Positions 22,997 to 28,102 of a stretch of 28,102 nt of DNA are shown piece by piece. The notes beneath the pieces are model-generated. The model was not told where the DNA came from, did not search any database, and saw only the letters and a program-made list of their open reading frames with translations. The DNA comes from Acidithiobacillus ferruginosus (GTDB lineage Bacteria; Pseudomonadota; Gammaproteobacteria; Acidithiobacillales; Acidithiobacillaceae), in assembly GCF_018854495.1 (NCBI RefSeq), contig NZ_JABBDR010000105.1, positions 1 to 28,102 of the forward strand. The letters are read 5' to 3'. Each line of letters begins with the position of its first letter. Position 1 is the first letter of the stretch. A program made the position numbers and the translations under genes.

Positions 22997-24176
22997 CTCA
23001 CAAGCAGACGAGTCGCTCTCGCTCACGAAAATTGAATCCGAGGGGCGCTGGGTTAATCGCATCAGCAAGCTGGACCTGCTGTGGTTCGCAGGACTCACGG
23101 TTACCGTTGGTGTTTTGGTAGACGTTTTTAACAGTCAGTTTTGGTTTTGGCAATACGTTGTTCTTGGTACATGGTATGTCACGCTGGTTGCAGTCGGCAT
23201 TCACTGGCGTGCCTTCCAGGCGGCATTCCTGACGGTGGTCAGCGCCGCGCTTCTGGGTATTTGGTTGTATAGCATTGGTCAAACGCCGGCTAACGATGTC
23301 ATCTTGTGTTACGTGTTACAGGGCTATGCCGGTGTTATGTGGATGATCGGGTTTCTTTTGGCCGCCACCGGTGCTTATCTTATCTACCTGCTTACCCTCT
23401 CGGAAAAAGTGGGGCGCGTGGCAACGGGGTTGACATGGGCCGGTGTTCTTATGGGCTTCATCGGCCTTGGTGTCCGTTGGCGCGAAACCTATATCGGGCA
23501 TCCTGACTGGGGACATGTTCCCGTGACCAATCTTTGGGAGGTGCTGGTGGTATTTTGCGCAGCCACCGCCCTCTTTTACCTTTATTATGAGTCCCGCTTC
23601 AAATCCAGATCATTGGGAGCTTTTGTCATGCCACTGGTTGCAGCGGCTGCAGGGTTTCTTATCTGGCTGACCTTTGTCCAGCATATGGATCGTATCGCAC
23701 CGATAATTCCTGCGCTACAAAGCTTCTGGATGAAATTGCACGTACCAATGATGTTTGTGGCATATGCCAACTTTACTATCGCCAGCCTGGTTGGTCTCGC
23801 CTATATTCTCGGCGACCGCTCGCGTAGAAGTGGTGGCGGCGGAATTCTCGCGCGCGCTCTTCCCAGCGGGGAGGTTATGGATAACATGATGTCCAAGGCT
23901 ATTGCCTTGGGATTTCTGTTGTTTACGATCGCCACCATCCTCGGTGCCGTATGGGCCGCGAAAGCGTGGGGCGGGTTCTGGTCGTGGGATCCCAAGGAGA
24001 CGTGGGCACTTATAGTTTGGTTGAATTATGCCGGATACCTTCATGCTCGTACAAGTAAAGGATGGCGGGGCAAGCAGATGGCGTGGTGGTCCTTCATGAG
24101 TCTGTGGGTTGTGACATTCTGCTTTCTGGGCGTTAACCTCTTTCTATCCGGGTTGCATTCTTACGGAAAGCTCTGA
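22986..24176 (+). CDS. resC: System II cytochrome c biogenesis protein ResC (CcsA), heme export/ligation
   Basis: The frame has ATG-ATG at 22986/22989 after AAGGAG; the second has better spacing (seven bases), so the start is uncertain by one codon. The product is about 396 residues with many helices and the tryptophan-rich WWD signature WGGFWSWDPKETW near residue 330, which binds heme. Conserved His candidates lie in VPVTNLWE-adjacent loops and near the C-terminus (GLHSYG). CcsA moves heme across the membrane and ligates it to CXXCH with ResB. Coupled to resB by an 8-11 base overlap. Confidence 0.93.
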   Translation: MMASSQADESLSLTKIESEGRWVNRISKLDLLWFAGLTVTVGVLVDVFNSQFWFWQYVVLGTWYVTLVAVGIHWRAFQAAFLTVVSAALLGIWLYSIGQTPANDVILCYVLQGYAGVMWMIGFLLAATGAYLIYLLTLSEKVGRVATGLTWAGVLMGFIGLGVRWRETYIGHPDWGHVPVTNLWEVLVVFCAATALFYLYYESRFKSRSLGAFVMPLVAAAAGFLIWLTFVQHMDRIAPIIPALQSFWMKLHVPMMFVAYANFTIASLVGLAYILGDRSRRSGGGGILARALPSGEVMDNMMSKAIALGFLLFTIATILGAVWAAKAWGGFWSWDPKETWALIVWLNYAGYLHARTSKGWRGKQMAWWSFMSLWVVTFCFLGVNLFLSGLHSYGKL

Positions 24177-24357
24177 TTGCCATTGGCGTTAAGGATATTT
24201 CGTGCGGGGCGACAAAAGTTGGCGGGCGCCGGCAGATAATGAAGGGCGATAGTATCATGGAAATGGAATTGGATCGGCATGCTGGCGCCCCTGTTATCCT
24301 TCGGCGGATGATAAATATGGATAGATGTCGGTCGTTATCGGTATTGCAGGCGTGTGT

Positions 24358-24723
24358 ATGAGGTATCTGATGATTGTCGTTACAACCCTGGATATGGAAA
24401 AGAGCGCCGCCATAGAGGCTGTTTTTAACCGGGCCAAAGCAGCCACGGCTGAGTATGACGTAGAAGTTATTTTGACTGGAGAATCTGGGGTTATTGCAAC
24501 CATACAGGCGGTAAAAAGTGGTTTCGACGAAGAATATCTGCGCCCGCTATATGACTCTATGCGGTCTGCGAAATCAGCCGGAGTGAAAATTAGTATTTGT
24601 GAACGATCTATAGAGTGGTGCAGTTTAAATAATAATGAGCTTATCCCGGAGATAGATGACGTAGTCAGCAGTCAATATATTATAGAGCGGGCGTCACCGG
24701 ATACATATGTTGCTTATCTCTGA
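24358..24723 (+). CDS. DsrE-family small protein, probable sulfur/redox-related
   Basis: From ATG 24358 the protein has 121 residues with an alternating beta-alpha pattern: RYLMIVVTTLD, VEVILTGESGV, GVKISICERS. This fits the DsrE/DsrF-like fold, in which a Cys in the second half is often functional (here Cys81 in ISICERS and Cys87 in IEWCSLN). Members are linked to sulfur transfer or membrane redox complexes. It follows resC after 180 bases; a 40-aa frame ends on its ATGA but has no ribosome binding site. No clear Shine-Dalgarno precedes this gene, so start and function are tentative. Confidence 0.65.
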   Translation: MRYLMIVVTTLDMEKSAAIEAVFNRAKAATAEYDVEVILTGESGVIATIQAVKSGFDEEYLRPLYDSMRSAKSAGVKISICERSIEWCSLNNNELIPEIDDVVSSQYIIERASPDTYVAYL

Positions 24724-25336
24724 GATTGGAATTGTGAAATAGAAGCGTTGTGACGCAATTCTGTTTGTCGTTCATCAATGTCCATTGCGGGCGCACATGG
24801 TGACGGTTATGTGGTTGTTCTAATTCTTATCAGGTAGTCGGGTATACTTTAACGGTCTTGTGCCCGCAAAAAGAGGGTGATCCAATGCAACTGATGTCCG
24901 AGGTGGTTTTTCGTGCGGCGCTGGCGTGAGCATCTTTCCTGGCGCATGCCGACGAAACACACATGATGCCGCCCATTAGCAATACCCGAATGAGCGTGGA
25001 ATATTTTGGCGACGCTAAAGGCATAATTAAAGGTCCTTTTATAAAAAATAATGTTTATCAATGTGCCAGCACGCTACCCCCTTCCAGGGGGGCATAAAGC
25101 GGCGCTTGACTCTTGCGGTGTGGCAGCCCCGTCCTTCCCGTTCCTGAGAGCGGCAGCCGCAGGCTGATGGGGCGGGGAGGGCGTCGACGCTACCGTGGTA
25201 GTACTGCTAGTAACGAAGGGTACCATGCTGTTCCTGCCAGATTCCATTAATCTGTTATGCATTTAGGCCCACAAGGGAGAACCTGATTGTCGGATCCTGT
25301 TCTCCTCGTAGTTGTTTGGCGGGGGATAACATGGAT
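24724..25336. other. Region between DsrE-like gene and recombinase gene
   Basis: Apart from the possible small lipoprotein gene, the stretch 25065-25336 shows no gene. It holds two dyads: CCCCC/GGGGG around 25076-25093, and GGAGAAC/GTTCTCC at 25276-25282 and 25299-25305. The second lies just downstream of the recombinase gene end and could be a terminator or a recombination-related site. Confidence 0.4.
24830..25024 (-). CDS. Possible small lipoprotein or secreted peptide
   Basis: A 64-residue frame begins MPLASPKYSTLIRVLLMGG, followed by IMCVSSAC, which looks like a short signal peptide with a lipobox-like SSAC (cleavage before Cys27). The remainder is polar with two more cysteines. AAAGGA precedes the ATG by about nine bases. 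The other frames here are less convincing. No family recognised; it could be spurious. Confidence 0.4.
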   Translation of the reverse strand: MPLASPKYSTLIRVLLMGGIMCVSSACARKDAHASAARKTTSDISCIGSPSFCGHKTVKVYPTT

Positions 25337-26236
25337 TCATTTCGCCAATAAATGCAAATATCTGCTGGTTGTCCCGATGTTTGAATGCCCCAAATTCTCC
25401 TGCACCTGTTTCAGCTCAACACCATTGGCCAGCCATATGCTGGCCGCAGTATGTCGTAGCAGGTGCGGACCCTGTTGTGCTTTTTTGATCCCTGTGCGTT
25501 CCAGAAGGCGTTTCACGATCATGTAGAGCACGCCGATGGTGAGCGGATTACCCTGGTCGGTCACAAAGAGTCGTTCATTGGGCGCGCGTATCCGGTGCCG
25601 CATTCTGAACCAACTCTGCATCCGGGAGGCATGACTTGGTTCGAAGCGCACCAGACGCTCTTTGTTGCCTTTGCCGATCACCCGCAGGCGTCCCGTGAGA
25701 TAGCTTTCTCCGTTGGCTGTTGTCAACGCACAGACTTCGCTGGCCCGTAAGCCGGTGTCAAGAATCAACCCGACCAGTGCTGCATCACGAATCCCTGCGA
25801 TGCTCTCCAAGCGGCCCGCCTCAAAGGCTAAGCGATCTATTTCATCCCATTCAAGCACCGGTTTGAGACGTGTTGCTGGCTTCCCGCCTTGCCCCCCCCG
25901 TTTGCGCTTTTGGTCATCCAGAAAGATTCTGGCCTGGTTCATCAAAACCGCGCCCTCAGATTCCAGATAATCAAAAAACAAGACTATAGCGGATATTCTC
26001 ACTGTTTGCGTACTTTTTGGAGAAATGGTTCCGTCAATACCGTTAGTGACGAATTTTCGCACTATGTGAATACCTGCTTCTGATATGTCTAGAACCCCGT
26101 CTGATCCACTATATTCGAGAAAGCGGCGCACAGTGTGTCCGTAGATGCGTATGGTGGCTGGTGAATAGGGGTTTTGGAAGTTTTGGCCCGCCATCCAGGT
26201 GGCAAAACCGCTGCTGAGCCTGTCTATGTCGATCAT
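25337..26236 (-). CDS. Tyrosine recombinase/integrase (XerC/D-like)
   Basis: The 299-residue protein has an N-terminal SAM-like core-binding domain (about 1-110) and a catalytic domain with the full set of active-site residues: Arg164 (TGLRASEV), Lys189 (GKGNKE), His258 and Arg261 (HLLRHT), His284 (LGHSNIGTT), and Tyr293 (SRYLHL). It ends six residues after the Tyr, like short plasmid or ICE-type recombinases. It could resolve plasmid multimers or integrate an element. A 30-base quasi-palindrome lies just upstream. No tRNA or duplicated attachment site was visible next to it. It looks intact. Confidence 0.92.
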   Translation of the reverse strand: MIDIDRLSSGFATWMAGQNFQNPYSPATIRIYGHTVRRFLEYSGSDGVLDISEAGIHIVRKFVTNGIDGTISPKSTQTVRISAIVLFFDYLESEGAVLMNQARIFLDDQKRKRGGQGGKPATRLKPVLEWDEIDRLAFEAGRLESIAGIRDAALVGLILDTGLRASEVCALTTANGESYLTGRLRVIGKGNKERLVRFEPSHASRMQSWFRMRHRIRAPNERLFVTDQGNPLTIGVLYMIVKRLLERTGIKKAQQGPHLLRHTAASIWLANGVELKQVQENLGHSNIGTTSRYLHLLAK

Positions 26237-26266
26237 ACCCCTAATTTTCCCCTAGCAGCGTCTATG

Positions 26267-26296
26267 TAGTTAGTATAATGTATATTATATTAACTA
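26267..26296. promoter_or_regulatory. 30-base quasi-palindrome between recombinase and the 97-aa ORF
   Basis: TAGTTA-g-TATAA-tgtata-TTATA-t-TAACTA is symmetrical over 30 bases with one mismatched pair (26273/26290). It lies 31 bases before the recombinase start, on the divergent side of the 97-aa ORF. It could be an operator controlling both genes or a crossover site for the recombinase. Confidence 0.5.
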
Positions 26297-26404
26297 TAAT
26301 AACGTAGTTTGGTCCCCAATGCCAGCCCGGGCGTTGGAGTATTATCATAACGTTATGCGTCGTGGCGCTCGCCAAGTGGTTTTATACGGAATATAATCTG
26401 TCTG

Positions 26405-26698
26405 ATGGTTAACTTATGGACGGTCCCAATAATGGCGAATAACGTGGCAGGAATACCCGTTCGGCGGGTATCAGCGGAGTATTTCGGGGATGACGCGATT
26501 GATCTTCAGATTATCGAAGTGACTCTGGGCCTGAACCGTATTGCGCGCAATAAAGGCGATCGTGATGCCAAATTGATGAAAGTGGCATTATCGGCCTTAC
26601 GCAAAGCTGTCGAGCAATATAGAGAAGAAAGTGGCGAACGATACCCGGATTTTGAGACCTTCGCCTCCTGGTTGGAGGTTAAGCCGGAAAGTGCGTAG
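26405..26698 (+). CDS. Hypothetical 97-aa protein divergent from the recombinase
   Basis: The frame reads as a soluble, helix-rich protein: ...DLQIIEVTLGLNRIARNKGD, then LMKVALSALRKAVEQYREES and a short C-terminal helix. The start may be ATG 26405 or ATG 26432 (MANNVAG), neither with a strong ribosome binding site. I do not recognise a family. Divergent placement from the recombinase with a shared palindrome suggests an accessory or regulatory protein; this is a guess. Confidence 0.55.
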   Translation: MVNLWTVPIMANNVAGIPVRRVSAEYFGDDAIDLQIIEVTLGLNRIARNKGDRDAKLMKVALSALRKAVEQYREESGERYPDFETFASWLEVKPESA

Positions 26699-26959
26699 AA
26701 CGGAGTGCGCAGGGTTTGGTGGTGAATCTGGCGCAAAACTTGTGGTTGATCACGCCAAAGAACGCCTTATTTTTCAGGATGTTGGCGAGCGATAGCTGGG
26801 TTTTGAGGATGAGGCTGGTGATGCACTCGGCTAAGAGTTCATGAATGGGACGTGTTGAGATCACCACACCGTTCAATGCAGCAAAAACAGGGTATACACT
26901 GAGCTTACCGGGGTTTATCTTCCGTCTTCTCGGCGGACTCCAACCAGACGTTATAAAAG
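26699..26959. other. Probable relic between the 97-aa ORF and psiE-like gene
   Basis: A 65-residue minus frame (26679-26876) beginning MNGVVISTRPIHELLAEC and containing a cysteine-rich, basic stretch reads like a fragment of a real protein, but no domain is recognised and it overlaps the end of the 97-aa ORF. Possibly a transposase relic. Confidence 0.3.
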
Positions 26960-27475
26960 CTATGTTTCGTTGTGGCGGGGTGGAAATTGAACCGCGGCAA
27001 CACGTGCGGCCACCAGGACGGCTAAAAGCGCTGCGATGGCCAGAAGCTCAGTTGAATCCATGCGATGGGCGTAAAGGCCGATAAACATCTCACGCAAAAC
27101 AAAAACGATGCCTACTTCGGCCAGTACCCGCAAGCGAAGGCGATGAAACTCTAAATAATCTGTGAAGGTGCGGAAAAGTTCAATTAGGACGAAGGTTGAG
27201 AGAACATCAATGACGAGCCCCTGCCCGAGGTCTTCAACGAGACTGTGGATGTGTGTGAGGCCTTGGGCAGCAGCCGCCTCGTGCAGAGTGCTCACTGCAA
27301 CTGCAAAATCATAAGCCAAGCCAACCAATGCTCCCAGCAGAGTAAGCAGCATAACAAAGATCAGCGCTATGACAATGAGGTCCAGAAGCTTGCCATAAAA
27401 ACTCAGAGTCCTACCTCGAGCCCCAGCTCCTATCTCTTGTGACACGATCCGATTCCTTTCCTGCTGCTCTGGCAT
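26960..27475 (-). CDS. PsiE-like phosphate-starvation-inducible membrane protein
   Basis: The 171-residue protein has four hydrophobic helices (about 28-52, 75-95, 105-130 and 143-160). The segment LIELFRTFTDYLEFHRLRLRVLAEVGIVFVLREMFI fits the PsiE domain, including the basic loop between helices. PsiE proteins are induced by phosphate starvation in E. coli; their molecular role is unclear. The N-terminus is uncertain: ATG 27475 has a weak site, while GTG 27445 follows AGGAAAGGA. No link to the iron genes is evident. Confidence 0.75.
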   Translation of the reverse strand: MPEQQERNRIVSQEIGAGARGRTLSFYGKLLDLIVIALIFVMLLTLLGALVGLAYDFAVAVSTLHEAAAAQGLTHIHSLVEDLGQGLVIDVLSTFVLIELFRTFTDYLEFHRLRLRVLAEVGIVFVLREMFIGLYAHRMDSTELLAIAALLAVLVAARVAAVQFPPRHNET

Positions 27476-28018
27476 GGGTTAGTCCGTAGTCGTGGTGGGG
27501 TGGTGCAAGCGGAGCCGAAAAACCATGTTGTGTCGATAATGTTTCAAGTATGCACCTGTTGTTATCGGCCGGCAAGATTGGTTCCGTTACCGCATCTGAA
27601 GGCTAAGCGTTAGCATTCCACGGATATTCATCCGCGCCACATTTCTGTAGTGAAAATCCATCATATGTCGTAAATATATTTAATGACCAGGAGAAGTAAA
27701 AAGTTATGATAACCTGGATGTGTCGTGTTCCGTTGGTGATGTCTGTCAATCAATAGTTATAGTTCGTTTTGTTTTTATGTGTGATATACTGTACTGTATT
27801 TAGTCCAATAAATTATTATACGGTTTGCCTCGTGGTGGTGTCGTCCAGTCCGGAGATATTGGCAACGTACCACAACATGATTATCTTTCTATAAAATAAT
27901 ATTGCGATTATCGATTACTATAAACATCAAACAATACGCTATAATCATCCTGTCTGAGCAATCTACAGTGGCAATCTCCTGCCGAGGAGCAGGCATATAT
28001 CTGGCAGAGGAGGTTTTC
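27476..28018. other. Long intergenic region before the right-edge gene
   Basis: About 540 bases with no supported gene. A 13-base palindrome GCTAAGCGTTAGC is at 27602-27614. A 16-codon frame after AGGAG (ATG 27707) ends at a stop; it could be a leader peptide, but nothing supports this. The last 120 bases hold a promoter-like TATAAT (27940-27945) and the hairpins before the next gene. Confidence 0.5.
27915..27945 (+). promoter_or_regulatory. Candidate promoter of the right-edge gene
   Basis: TATAAT at 27940-27945 is a perfect -10 match. A weak -35, TTACTA (27915-27920), lies 19 bases upstream. It would give a leader of roughly 65 bases containing the Shine-Dalgarno hairpins. Confidence 0.45.
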
Positions 28019-28102
28019 ATGTCGGGATTATATATTATCTGTTTAAGTGGGGTGAGAGAGAAGTTGCAGTTTGCGGCGATGGCGGCGTCGGTTGCGGCTG
28101 TT
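28019..28102 (+). CDS. Probable DsrE/DsrF-like protein, N-terminal part cut by window edge
   Basis: From ATG 28019, with GAGGAGG six bases upstream, the frame runs to the window end and reads MSGLYIICLSGVREKLQFAA then MAASVAAV. The G-x-x-x-KLQ-x-A-A-x-x-A-S-x-A-A-V pattern matches the start of DsrE-like proteins in which this helix precedes a beta strand. Only 28 residues are visible, so the family call is tentative. It is the second such gene within 4 kb. Confidence 0.6.
   Translation, partial: MSGLYIICLSGVREKLQFAAMAASVAAV

Noticed and set aside
24239..24361. 40-residue ORF ending on the ATGA of the DsrE-like gene
   Set aside because: The overlap suggests coupling, but there is no ribosome binding site and the composition does not look like a protein.
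26679..26876. 65-residue minus-strand ORF as a gene
   Set aside because: Overlaps the end of the 97-aa ORF and shows no family signature; kept only as a possible relic.
27707..27757. 16-codon ORF after an AGGAG as a leader peptide
   Set aside because: Too short, spacing about 11 bases, no attenuator visible after it and no gene close by.

Overview
The window looks like DNA from an acidophilic iron-oxidising Acidithiobacillus of the A. ferrooxidans group. It carries a full rus-type iron-oxidation operon, a petI-type bc1 operon, and a rusticyanin whose mature numbering (copper ligands His85, Cys138, His143, Met148) matches the classical protein. Species assignment is from memory of these families, not from a search.

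Layout. 1-1090 (-): heme A synthesis genes, ctaA complete and ctaB cut by the window edge. 1299-8738 (-): rus operon, in transcription order cyc2, cyc1, acoP, coxB, coxA, coxC, coxD, a 46-aa membrane ORF that is easily missed, and rus. There is a hairpin terminator or attenuator between coxD and the small ORF, and another terminator after rus. 8739-9100: cyc2 upstream region with four inverted repeats. 9407-14546: a plasmid-like block made of seven ~22-bp iterons, an IS66 tnpC remnant, a monoheme cytochrome c gene, a decayed IS21 element, an AT-rich operator-like region, and a translationally coupled parA / RHH-like / repA cassette. 14643-15776 (-): diheme cytochrome c peroxidase (MauG/CCP family). 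16367-20595 (+): petI operon (cycA1, sdrA1, petA1, petB1, petC1) with a strong terminator. 21152-24176 (+): resB-resC, the System II cytochrome c maturation genes. 24358 onward: a DsrE-like protein, a possible small lipoprotein, a complete tyrosine recombinase, an unknown 97-aa ORF, a PsiE-like membrane protein, and the start of a second probable DsrE-family gene at the right edge.

How the genes work together (established model for A. ferrooxidans). Cyc2 in the outer membrane takes electrons from Fe(II). Rusticyanin and periplasmic cytochromes pass them on. Cyc1, helped by the cupredoxin AcoP, feeds the aa3 oxidase (CoxABCD, downhill branch). CycA1 feeds the bc1 complex PetA1B1C1 running in reverse to reduce quinone (uphill branch). 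CtaA/CtaB make heme A for CoxA, and ResBC attach heme to the many c-type cytochromes, so the window holds almost a complete iron-respiration kit with its own assembly factors.

The most unusual feature is the intact-looking plasmid replication and partition cassette with an iteron array, placed between the two halves of this kit, with a recombinase gene 11 kb away. Either a plasmid integrated between rus and petI, or the whole iron-oxidation kit lies on a plasmid or other mobile replicon. The window alone cannot decide which.
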